From Roseburia sp. (GTDB lineage Bacteria; Bacillota; Clostridia; Lachnospirales; Lachnospiraceae), in the NCBI GenBank assembly GCA_026168605.1, contig JAPFDX010000001.1, forward strand, positions 248,001 to 312,000: a stretch of DNA of 64,000 nucleotides, given 5' to 3'. Positions 48,861 through 57,121 of this stretch are shown in pieces. The translations under genes were made by a program, and so were the position numbers. The notes under the pieces are model-generated. The model saw only the letters and a program-made list of their open reading frames with translations, did not search any database and had not been told where the DNA came from. Each line of letters starts with the position of its first letter. Position 1 is the stretch's first letter.

Positions 48861-51692
48861 TTAGTCGCCAAACTGGTTGGAAGACGTGGAACTGACTTCC
48901 TCCGCCTGACCGCTTAAGAGATCCTTGGCGTCCTCGACCTTAAAATAATAAGCAAGTACATTTTTTGAAAGCTCCGCCGCATTCTGCGAGGTGTAGCCGT
49001 AGGCAATACGGGTTGCGATCGATATCTCAGGGTTTTCATATGGTGCATATCCCACAAAGAGCGCGTGGTCTGCACGGATCAGATCCTGCTGTGCCGTACC
49101 GGTCTTGCCCGCAACGGCAATCGGAAAATCTTTAAACGAGGCGGTATTCTCCACAACCATCCGCATACCGCTGTGGATCGCATCCCACTCCGGCGCGTCC
49201 AGCACATCCACGGTATTGCGCACCTCCGGTGCAAAGGAAGCGACCACATTTCCCTCGGAATCCTCCACATGATCCAATAATGTGTAGTTGTAGACCGTGC
49301 CGCCGTTTGCAACCGCCGTCACATAGCGGGCAAGCTGTACGGTGGTGTAACGGTTATTACTCTGCCCGATGGCTGACATAACCGGAAATTCACTCGCCAT
49401 GCGCGGTTCCGTTTCCTCGATCTCGATCCCGGTCTTTTCATTCAGACCGAACATGGAGGCGTATTTTTGTATTTTCTCGGTGCCGAGCGCATCGTTATAG
49501 TTTGTCTGATAGTTGTTGGTACTCAGACGGAAACCTACTTCATAAAAATAGTAGTTACACGAATCGCGGATCGCCTCCGAGACATTGACGTCGCCGTGCG
49601 TGCCGCCCTTCGAGAAAATCCAGCACTTCGGCCGGTTGCTGACATTTTCATACTGTCCCAGATCCTTGATCTTCTCGCCGAGGGTGATATATCCCTCCGC
49701 AAGCCCCGCGGTGGCGACCACCATCTTAAAGGTAGAACCGGGAGCCGTACCCTGCTGTGTCGCGTAGTTGTACTGCGGCAGGGACTTGTCTGTCTGCAAA
49801 CTGTTAAAATACTCGGCGTCAACGGTATTTGCCAGGCGGTTGCTGTCATAGCCCGGATAGCTGACAAGCGCGAGCACCTCGCCCGTGCGGGTATCCGTGA
49901 CCACGCAGGAACCGGAGCATGGGTCTAGGGCGAGCTGTGCCGGTGTAATGTCAAGATTTTTGATCTTATCCTTGAGGAAGGAAACAGCGTTTAACGAACC
50001 GTTCTCCAGACCGGCAATCTCCTCCTCGTCATAGGGGAGCACCTCCTGGTCAAAGAGAACCAGACAGAGCAGACGCCCGGAAATCGCATTTCCCTTGATC
50101 AGGTACTCGTAAATAATTTTGGAAAACTCCTTCTGCACCGTGATCTCCTCGGTAATGTAGGTACACAGTGCGTCGTAAATCTCCGTGGAGTCCGAGTATT
50201 TCTCCTTGATCGTAAACTTGGTGATATCGATCCAGTTCTGCGAGATCGCATGGCTCAAATAAGCCGCGGGACTGACCATTCCGTCCGTCCAAGCCTGGTA
50301 AACCGCATCTGTGGTGTCGATATTGTCCTCAACCAGTATCTTGTCTGCCTTTAACTGATCGATGATATAGGTAAAGTAGTCCTGATCCTCCTCGCCCATA
50401 TCCTTAAAAAGCGTGCCGTTTTCATTTGCAAGGCTGTCTGCGATATGGTTTTTCACCACGGCTTCGCGCGCCTTGAAAATCTGTGCGATCTCCCGCTCAT
50501 TTTTCGAGGCGTCCGCATCGTAAAATGCGTCCATATCGATCACGTTATTGTTGATCAGTGCAAAATATACGTCCGTGATCGGTATCGGTATCGCAGATGC
50601 CGGATTGTCGATATTCGAGTAGACGATTCCGGCAATCTCCTGCTCCAACAGATGGTAGATTGCAATCTGCAGATCACTGTCGATGGACAGGTACAGATCG
50701 TTCCCGGCGGTCGGCTCCTCCCGTTCGATCACCTCGAGCACCTTGCCCATGTAATCGACATAGAGCTTCTCGTAGCCCTTCTCGCCCTTTAGGTAGCTGT
50801 CCATATACTGCTCGATGCCGCCCTTTCCGACCACATCATTGCGCGTGTAGCTGTCATCCTGTGCGGAGAGCGTCTCATATTCCTTGTCGGAGATCTGTCC
50901 GGTATAGCCGAGGATCGAGGCAAAATATTCACTGTTATTGTATTTGCGGATCGTGTCGCTCACAGCGTCGATTCCCTGAAGCTCATCGGAATGTTCTTTG
51001 ATGTAGGCGACAGACTCCTCCGAAACGTTTGTGGCGATCGTGGTCGCGATATATTTCTGGTACGCATTCTGCGCCATCGCAAACCGCACGATAATGATCT
51101 TGCGCGCCATCTGCGCATCGTATTCCTCACCGATGTCATAGCTGTCCGTCAGATACTGCATGACCTGCTCTGCCGTGGCATTTGAGGTGTCATAGCCAAG
51201 CTTTGTGCTGTAACCGAGATCATCATAGGAAACTTCCCCGTAGACGTCCGCCAGAAAACGCTTCCACGCGGTTCCCTTCACATTAAATTCATAGCTGCCA
51301 TCCTCCAGAAGATCGATCTTAAAATCATCGATGATGGAATCGCCGTTGGACTCAAGCGCGGTGATGACCTGCGCGATCTGTGCATTGAGCGTCTCATTTC
51401 TGTCGCTGGTACTGCTGTAAGTCCCGTTATCCTCGATCGTGACGGAATAGGACAGCTCATTATACGCTAAAAGCTTGCCGTTTCTGTCGTAGATATTGCC
51501 GCGCGTACTGTTTAGCGTACGCTCCTTGACACTTTTTAAGGCATAGTCATTCTGGTAGTTTTCACCGTTTACAATCTGTAAATCGAACATCCGCCAGAGA
51601 AGCACGCCAAAGAGGAGTGTCATAACCACACCCGCAACTGCCAGACGCGATTTCTGAAACAGACGGAACAATTTTTTTATATTTTTAAACAA
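48861..51692 (-). CDS. mrdA: Penicillin-binding protein 2 (elongasome transpeptidase) with a large insertion
   Basis: A class B PBP of about 943 residues. After a cytoplasmic tail and membrane helix, the PBP-dimer region includes RGNIYDRNGKLLAYN. The transpeptidase has GSTFK (active serine), SCN (SxN) and GKTGTAQQ. E. coli PBP2 has 633 residues; here about 240 extra residues (roughly 49925-50640) separate the linker strand YLSIDSDLQIAIYHLLEQ from CVVTDTRTGEVLALVSYPGYD. The TTG at 51692 is chosen for AAAGGAG 11 bases upstream; a TTG at 51716 is possible. It is between mreD and minC. Confidence 0.92.
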   Translation of the reverse strand: MFKNIKKLFRLFQKSRLAVAGVVMTLLFGVLLWRMFDLQIVNGENYQNDYALKSVKERTLNSTRGNIYDRNGKLLAYNELSYSVTIEDNGTYSSTSDRNETLNAQIAQVITALESNGDSIIDDFKIDLLEDGSYEFNVKGTAWKRFLADVYGEVSYDDLGYSTKLGYDTSNATAEQVMQYLTDSYDIGEEYDAQMARKIIIVRFAMAQNAYQKYIATTIATNVSEESVAYIKEHSDELQGIDAVSDTIRKYNNSEYFASILGYTGQISDKEYETLSAQDDSYTRNDVVGKGGIEQYMDSYLKGEKGYEKLYVDYMGKVLEVIEREEPTAGNDLYLSIDSDLQIAIYHLLEQEIAGIVYSNIDNPASAIPIPITDVYFALINNNVIDMDAFYDADASKNEREIAQIFKAREAVVKNHIADSLANENGTLFKDMGEEDQDYFTYIIDQLKADKILVEDNIDTTDAVYQAWTDGMVSPAAYLSHAISQNWIDITKFTIKEKYSDSTEIYDALCTYITEEITVQKEFSKIIYEYLIKGNAISGRLLCLVLFDQEVLPYDEEEIAGLENGSLNAVSFLKDKIKNLDITPAQLALDPCSGSCVVTDTRTGEVLALVSYPGYDSNRLANTVDAEYFNSLQTDKSLPQYNYATQQGTAPGSTFKMVVATAGLAEGYITLGEKIKDLGQYENVSNRPKCWIFSKGGTHGDVNVSEAIRDSCNYYFYEVGFRLSTNNYQTNYNDALGTEKIQKYASMFGLNEKTGIEIEETEPRMASEFPVMSAIGQSNNRYTTVQLARYVTAVANGGTVYNYTLLDHVEDSEGNVVASFAPEVRNTVDVLDAPEWDAIHSGMRMVVENTASFKDFPIAVAGKTGTAQQDLIRADHALFVGYAPYENPEISIATRIAYGYTSQNAAELSKNVLAYYFKVEDAKDLLSGQAEEVSSTSSNQFGD

Positions 51693-52203
51693 ATCTGCCT
51701 GCACTCCTTTTCTCAATCATTTCAAGACGCTGGTTGATTTTCAGAATGATCACATAGAGGAAAATCGTGATCAGCATCGTGTACACCAGTTCCGGGAGGA
51801 TCACATATCCGAGATAGTAAAGAAATTCAAAACGACCGCGAAACAGAAACATAAAAAAGTAGATCACCAGATTACAGCAGATGTCGCTGCCCGCGATCAG
51901 AAGCATCGGCAGCTTGATATCCTCCGGATAAAACATCTTGCGGAAATAACCGTTGCAGTAGCCGATGTACATATAAAGCAACGCATTGCCGCCAAACAGA
52001 CCGCCGCCAAAGATGTCAAGGATCACCCCCGCCAGAAAACCGATATAAATCCCTTCTTTTTTCCCGCGCATAAAGCCGAAAGCCGAGACTGCAATGATCA
52101 TCAGATTCGGTGAGATCCCCGCAAATGCGAGCGACTGGAATACGGTTGTCTGGAGCAGGTAGCACATAATTAAAATCAAAAAAACGGTAATTTTTCTCCT
52201 CAT
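51685..52203 (-). CDS. mreD: Rod shape-determining protein MreD
   Basis: A 172-residue polytopic membrane protein, the MreD component of the elongasome. It has five or six hydrophobic helices starting ITVFLILIMCYLLQTTVF, with the family-like GFMRGKKEGIYIGFLAGVILD and GGNALLYMYIGY. The ATG at 52203 is four bases after the mreC stop; its ribosome binding site lies in the end of mreC. The 3' end overlaps the PBP2 start region by eight bases. Confidence 0.92.
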   Translation of the reverse strand: MRRKITVFLILIMCYLLQTTVFQSLAFAGISPNLMIIAVSAFGFMRGKKEGIYIGFLAGVILDIFGGGLFGGNALLYMYIGYCNGYFRKMFYPEDIKLPMLLIAGSDICCNLVIYFFMFLFRGRFEFLYYLGYVILPELVYTMLITIFLYVIILKINQRLEMIEKRSAGRFV

Positions 52204-52207
52204 ACTG

Positions 52208-53068
52208 CTACTCATTCTCCGCTTTCTGTTTCTTGTCAAGGATCACCAGCACCTCTTCGATATGCTCGAAATCGACCGCCGGAGTGATGGTTCCCGACTT
52301 CGTCAGATTGTTGGCATCTGTCTCCATCGTGCTGATATAGCCGATCAGAATGCCCTGCTGGTACTGGTCGGAAATATAGGAGGTCACCACCGGATCCCCT
52401 ATGCCGACCTCGTTGTCACTGTCATTTAAGTTTGAAAACTCGATCACCATGTTTTCATTCATGTTTTTTAAGCTGCCGTTTACGATCAGGTTGTCCGAGG
52501 TGGTTGAAACCATACCGCTCACCTGTGACGTGTCCGTGATGATCGAAGTGACCGTTGCGTAATTGGCGCCGACTTCGGTCACGATCCCCACAAGCCCGCT
52601 GCCTGCGATCACGTTCATATCGACGTCGATGCCGTCGTTTGTCCCCTTATTGATCGTAAACGTGGAAAACCAGTTGCTGCCGCCCTTTCCGATGACATTG
52701 GCGGCAACCTTCTCATAGCTGGGATATTTCTGGTCCAGCTCAAAGAGCTCGCGCAGATTCTCAAGTTCATACTGCTCCAGATTCGTCGTATTCAGCTCGG
52801 CGGTGAGCTTGTCCACCTGTTCTTTGAGCGCCTCATTCTCCGCCGTAACCTCCTTCAGGTTCCGGAACTTCTCAGCCTGGCTGCTCATCCATGTGCCCAC
52901 GGTATTGATGCCCTCCTGCATCGGAACAAAGACATAGCCTGCCACAGTGTGCAGCGGTCCGCCGGAAATATTGAACGTAAAGCTGACCAGCATCGCAATG
53001 ACGCAGACGCCGGTCAATATCATCAGTATGTACTTGGGTGGCAGAACAAATTTTGATTTTCGCTTCAT
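52208..53068 (-). CDS. mreC: Rod shape-determining protein MreC
   Basis: A 286-residue bitopic MreC: N-terminal cytoplasmic KRKSKF stretch, one membrane helix (about 12-33), a coiled coil (about 65-105, EKFRNLKEVTAENEALKEQV) and the external double beta-barrel domain (about 115-270) with VIGKGGSNWFSTFTINKGTNDGI and GLVGIVTEVG. It couples MreB to the external synthases. Its ATG is eight bases after the mreB stop region, and mreD follows directly. Confidence 0.95.
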   Translation of the reverse strand: MKRKSKFVLPPKYILMILTGVCVIAMLVSFTFNISGGPLHTVAGYVFVPMQEGINTVGTWMSSQAEKFRNLKEVTAENEALKEQVDKLTAELNTTNLEQYELENLRELFELDQKYPSYEKVAANVIGKGGSNWFSTFTINKGTNDGIDVDMNVIAGSGLVGIVTEVGANYATVTSIITDTSQVSGMVSTTSDNLIVNGSLKNMNENMVIEFSNLNDSDNEVGIGDPVVTSYISDQYQQGILIGYISTMETDANNLTKSGTITPAVDFEHIEEVLVILDKKQKAENE

Positions 53069-53076
53069 ATTTTCCT

Positions 53077-54093
53077 CTATAACAATATCTTACTCTTCAT
53101 GCTGTACGCCAGATGCTTGAACTTGCTGTCGGAGACGATCTTGACAAGACCGCGCACCACACATTCCTCCGGCTCCTCGCACGTATTGACCTTAATGCCC
53201 GTAATATCGGCAAACAACTGATCCAGATCGTGGATCTGTGAGCTTCCGCCCGTAATATAGATGCCGGAATGGATGATGTCCTTCGCCAGCTCCGGCGGCG
53301 TCTTCTCCAGGATCATTTTGATGGAATTGCAGATGCTGTTCAGGTTGTCCTTGATGGCGTCATAAATGATATCTCCGGACATCTCAAGCTCGATCGGCAG
53401 ACCGCTGACCACGTCGCGTCCCGCAGCGACCATCGTGTCCTCCCTGCCCGGGATACCGGAGCCAAGGCGCTCCTTTAAGCTCTGCGCCGTCTTCTGTCCG
53501 ATGACAAGGTTGTATTTGCGCTTTACATAGGTGATGATGGACTCGTCGATTTTGTTGCCGCCGGACGGAAGCAGCGCGCTTAACACAAGCCCGCCGAGGG
53601 AAATGACAGAGATCTCCGTCGTGTCCGCGCCGATATCCACAACCATGATGCCGGTCGGCTGGTTGACGTCAAGCCCGAGACCCACGGCGTCCGCGATCGG
53701 CTTCGCACACAAGAGCACCGTCTTCGGCTTTAATTTACTCTTATAGAACATATCGTAAAACGCTTTCTTCTCGAGTTCCGTGATGTCCGTCGGCACTGCC
53801 ACGATAAACTCCGCGCCGCGCAGCTTGCCCTTGGCGTGCTTCTCGAGATAGATCTGAAGCATGGACTGCAGATTGTTGAAATCCGCGATCACGCCGCCCG
53901 CAACCGGAAATGTCACCTGGATCGTCTCAGGCGCTTTCTCGTACATCGCATAGGCGTTGTCTCCGTAAGCGTAGATCTGGTCTTTATTTACCAGTGCGAT
54001 CGTATTCTTCTCATTTAAAATCTTATTGGACACCTTGCAGTAAATCTTCATATTGCAGGTGCCAAGGTCAATCCCATACACGTTATTCGTCAT
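53077..54093 (-). CDS. mreB: Rod shape-determining protein MreB, divergent
   Basis: A 338-residue actin-like ATPase guiding lateral wall synthesis. GIDLGTCNMKIYCK is phosphate loop 1, VVDIGADTTEISVISLGG phosphate loop 2, and GIYITGGSSQIHDLDQLF the adenosine motif. Several positions depart from the most conserved MreB sequences (for example TCN instead of TAN), so it is a divergent or Mbl-like paralogue, but its place ahead of mreC-mreD is canonical. GGGAGAGAACG precedes the ATG at 54093; upstream in-frame codons run into radC. Confidence 0.93.
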   Translation of the reverse strand: MTNNVYGIDLGTCNMKIYCKVSNKILNEKNTIALVNKDQIYAYGDNAYAMYEKAPETIQVTFPVAGGVIADFNNLQSMLQIYLEKHAKGKLRGAEFIVAVPTDITELEKKAFYDMFYKSKLKPKTVLLCAKPIADAVGLGLDVNQPTGIMVVDIGADTTEISVISLGGLVLSALLPSGGNKIDESIITYVKRKYNLVIGQKTAQSLKERLGSGIPGREDTMVAAGRDVVSGLPIELEMSGDIIYDAIKDNLNSICNSIKMILEKTPPELAKDIIHSGIYITGGSSQIHDLDQLFADITGIKVNTCEEPEECVVRGLVKIVSDSKFKHLAYSMKSKILL

Positions 54094-54104
54094 CGTTCTC
54101 TCCC

Positions 54105-54803
54105 TCAATCTATGATTCTTTTGTGTTCCCGGTAGCTGTAATACGACAGGTCTCCAAGAATGATATGGTCGATCAGCGGTATCCCAAGCAGAGCTCCACA
54201 TTCCAGGACCCTTTTTGTGACAGCGTCATCCTGCGCGCTCGGCTCCGTGCTCCCGCCCGGATGGTTGTGCAGCAGGATCACCTGCACAGCGCGGTGTCTT
54301 AACGCTGCGAGAAAGATCTCGCGCGGCGAAACCTGAGTCTCGGTCTCGCTCCCGACAGACAGTGTCATGTCCGAGAGCAGACGGCAGCGCGTGTCAAAAA
54401 ACAGTGCGATCAGCCGCTCCTGCTTCTCATGCCGCAGCCGCTCCATATAATATCCGGCGATCGTCTTCGGATGATTCATGGAGATCCTGTCCTGATAGCG
54501 CGTCCTTGCAATCCGCGCAGACAGCTCCGCCACACATTTCAACTGGATCGCCTTGACCGTACCGATCCCCGGGATCTGTTTCATCTCATCCAGAGAAAGC
54601 CCGTACAGATTCAAAAGGCTTCCGCCGCCCTGCGCCAGAAATTCCTGCGCCACCTCGATGGACTTCCTTCCCTGTGTGCCGGAGCGGATGATGACCGCCA
54701 GAAGTTCCGCATCGCTCAACACTCCGACGCCGGACGCAAGAAACTTCTCATAGGGTTTCTCGGAATCCGGCAACTGTTTCATACTTGTAAAATTCGGTTC
54801 CAT
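54105..54803 (-). CDS. radC: RadC/JAB-domain protein
   Basis: A 232-residue RadC: N-terminal helix-hairpin-helix region (about 1-100, with IPGIGTVKAIQL) and a C-terminal JAB/MPN domain with the zinc motif HNHPGGSTEPSAQD. Historically tied to DNA repair, its function is unclear. GGAGG lies only three bases before the ATG at 54803. It is 11 bases upstream of mreB in the same unit, the usual radC-mreB order of Firmicutes. Confidence 0.94.
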   Translation of the reverse strand: MEPNFTSMKQLPDSEKPYEKFLASGVGVLSDAELLAVIIRSGTQGRKSIEVAQEFLAQGGGSLLNLYGLSLDEMKQIPGIGTVKAIQLKCVAELSARIARTRYQDRISMNHPKTIAGYYMERLRHEKQERLIALFFDTRCRLLSDMTLSVGSETETQVSPREIFLAALRHRAVQVILLHNHPGGSTEPSAQDDAVTKRVLECGALLGIPLIDHIILGDLSYYSYREHKRIID

Positions 54804-54872
54804 ATACCTCCATCTGCTCTCCCCGGAAGTATATCGGCAGTTTTAATTGTTGACAAAAACCTACCTTGTATT

Positions 54873-56171
54873 CTAGCATAACCGCTCTGTATTCACAAGA
54901 TTGCGTTCCTTAAGTTTTTGTAAAGATTTTAGGATGCCAAGTTTCGCGTGATACCAGGTCAGTCCTCCCTGGAAATAAACGGCATACGGAGGCTTTAAGG
55001 GACCGTCCGCCGAGAGCTCAATGGAGGAGCCCTGCACAAAAGCCCCCGCCGCCATGATCACATCGCTGTCATAGCCCGGCATCGCCCACGGCTCCGGCGT
55101 CACATAGCTGTCCACCGGGGCTGCCGCCTGGATCCCCTCACAGAACGCGATCAGCGCGTCCGGATTGTGGAAGGCAACCGCCTGGATAATGTCGTGGCGG
55201 CTCTCTTTTCCGTCGGGGATCACGTCAAAGCCGAGTCTCTCATAGATGTTTGCCGCAAAGATCGCGCCCTTTAATGCGCCCGCGACCACGGTCGGTGCGA
55301 GGAACAGTCCCTCGTAGAAGGACTGCATGATGCCGAGGGAGGCGCCGACCTCCTTGCCGAGCCCCGGCGAGGTCAGACGGTATGCGGCATTCTCGACACA
55401 TTCCTTTTTCCCCACGATATAGCCGCCGACCGGGGCGAGCCCGCCGCCCGGATTCTTGATCAGAGATCCGACGATCATGTCCGCGCCGACCTCAAGCGGC
55501 TCCCGTTCCTCGACAAATTCCCCGTAGCAGTTATCCACCATGCAGATCACATCGGGCTTGATCTTTTTGACAAAAGCGACCAGCTCGCCGATGCGTTCCA
55601 CGGAAAGTGTCTTTCTGGTGGCATAGCCCTTCGAGCGCTGGATGGTCACAAGCTTTGTGCGTTCGTTGATGGCATTTTTGATAGTTTCATAGTCAAAGGA
55701 ACCGTCAGACAGCAGATCGACCTGACGGTAGGTCACGCCGTATTCCGCGAGAGACCCTTTCGAGGGGCGGATGCCGATCACCTCCTCCAGCGTGTCGTAT
55801 GGCTTTCCGACCGGAGACAACAGTTCGTCGCCGGGACGGAGGTTTGACATCAGCGCAAGTGCGAGCGCGTGCGTGCCGCAGGTGATCTGCGGGCGCACCA
55901 GCGCGTCCTCCCCGCGGAAACAGGAGGCGTACACCTTTTCCAGTGTCTCGCGTCCAAGATCGTTGTAGCCATAGCCCGAACTGGACTGAAAGCACTCCGC
56001 GCTCACACGGTTTTTCTGCATCGCATGGATCACCTTTAACTGGTTGTACTCTGCCACGCGGTCGATCTGTGCGAACCGTTCTAAAAGCTCCTCCTCGATG
56101 CGCATCCCGTAAGTGTAGATCTCCTTCGAGATGCCGAGTGTCTCATATTGTTTCGTCAGCAATTCATTCAT
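54873..56171 (-). CDS. YnbB-type PLP-dependent enzyme (aluminium resistance/methionine gamma-lyase family)
   Basis: A 432-residue fold-type I PLP enzyme of the YnbB family, annotated variously as aluminium resistance protein or methionine gamma-lyase-like. Cofactor motifs include SSGYGYNDLGRETLE, VRPQITCGTHALALAL, MVDNCYGEFVE and the Schiff-base lysine in GSLIKNPGGGLAPVGGYIVG. Substrate is unknown. The ATG overlaps the miaA stop by eight bases. In many clostridia hfq sits between miaA and this gene; it does not here. Confidence 0.9.
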   Translation of the reverse strand: MNELLTKQYETLGISKEIYTYGMRIEEELLERFAQIDRVAEYNQLKVIHAMQKNRVSAECFQSSSGYGYNDLGRETLEKVYASCFRGEDALVRPQITCGTHALALALMSNLRPGDELLSPVGKPYDTLEEVIGIRPSKGSLAEYGVTYRQVDLLSDGSFDYETIKNAINERTKLVTIQRSKGYATRKTLSVERIGELVAFVKKIKPDVICMVDNCYGEFVEEREPLEVGADMIVGSLIKNPGGGLAPVGGYIVGKKECVENAAYRLTSPGLGKEVGASLGIMQSFYEGLFLAPTVVAGALKGAIFAANIYERLGFDVIPDGKESRHDIIQAVAFHNPDALIAFCEGIQAAAPVDSYVTPEPWAMPGYDSDVIMAAGAFVQGSSIELSADGPLKPPYAVYFQGGLTWYHAKLGILKSLQKLKERNLVNTERLC

Positions 56172-57120
56172 GTGTCACAATCCCTTTCTCTGAAAGTACG
56201 CCACGTATTTTTTCCAGAATCTTCGCCTCGTCGTACCCGCATAATTCTTTTTCCAGCCAGATCACATCCCGCTCCCGCCGGAACCATGTGAGCTGCCGTT
56301 TCGCGAAATGTCTCGTCTCCCGCTTGATCGTATAGACCGCCTCATCGAGCGTGCACGCCCCATCCAGATAAGCCAGGATCTCCTTATAGCCGAGCCCCTG
56401 CATCGCGACCATGCCGCTGTGGCACCCCATCTCCTTTAGCGCTTTCACTTCCTCCACGAGTCCCTGCGCGATCATATCGTCCACGCGCCTGTCAATATTG
56501 GCATAGAGCTTCGCCCGGTCGTCTGTCAGGACAAAATATGCAAAATTGTACGGCGAGGTTTTCTGCCGCTCCGCCTCATTGTGTTCGGAAATCCTTCTGC
56601 CGGACAAGTGATAAAATTCCAGCGCGCGGATCACGCGTTTTAAATTATTCGGATGGATTTCCTCCGCCGACTTCGGGTCAGCTTCCCTCAGCATATCGTG
56701 CAGCGCTTCTGCACCCTTCGTTCGGGCAATTTCCGCGAGACTCTCCCGGTATGCCTCGTCGCACTCCTGCTCCGTAAAATCAATGTCATAGAGAAGCGCC
56801 TGGATATAAAAGCCCGTGCCTCCCACGATAATGGGGATTTTTCCGGCTGCGTAGATCTCTTCCAGATATTGCTTTGCCAGTGTGGCAAAGCGCACGACGT
56901 GAAATTCCTCGGACGGCTCGAACTCGTCGACCAGATAATGCCTGATCCCCTGCATTTCCTGGGGGCGGATCTTTGCCGAACCGATGTCCATGTGCTTGTA
57001 GACCTGCATGGAATCGGCGGAAATGACCGCGCCCCCGATCTTTTTTGCCAGCGCGATGGAAAGCGCTGTTTTTCCGACTGCAGTCGGTCCGGTCAGGATG
57101 ACCATTGGTTTTTTGTTCAT
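56164..57120 (-). CDS. miaA: tRNA dimethylallyltransferase
   Basis: A 318-residue MiaA that prenylates A37 of tRNAs reading UNN codons. The P-loop GPTAVGKTALS is at about 11-21; ISADSMQVYKHMDIGSAK and YLVDEFEPSEEFHVVRF follow; the C-terminal swinging domain contains GLVEEVKALKEMGCH and RHFAKRQLTWFRR. The ATG at 57120 lies at the mutL stop. An upstream in-frame start at 57150 would overlap mutL and adds unlike residues. Confidence 0.96.
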   Translation of the reverse strand: MNKKPMVILTGPTAVGKTALSIALAKKIGGAVISADSMQVYKHMDIGSAKIRPQEMQGIRHYLVDEFEPSEEFHVVRFATLAKQYLEEIYAAGKIPIIVGGTGFYIQALLYDIDFTEQECDEAYRESLAEIARTKGAEALHDMLREADPKSAEEIHPNNLKRVIRALEFYHLSGRRISEHNEAERQKTSPYNFAYFVLTDDRAKLYANIDRRVDDMIAQGLVEEVKALKEMGCHSGMVAMQGLGYKEILAYLDGACTLDEAVYTIKRETRHFAKRQLTWFRRERDVIWLEKELCGYDEAKILEKIRGVLSEKGIVTHE

Positions 57121-57121
57121 G

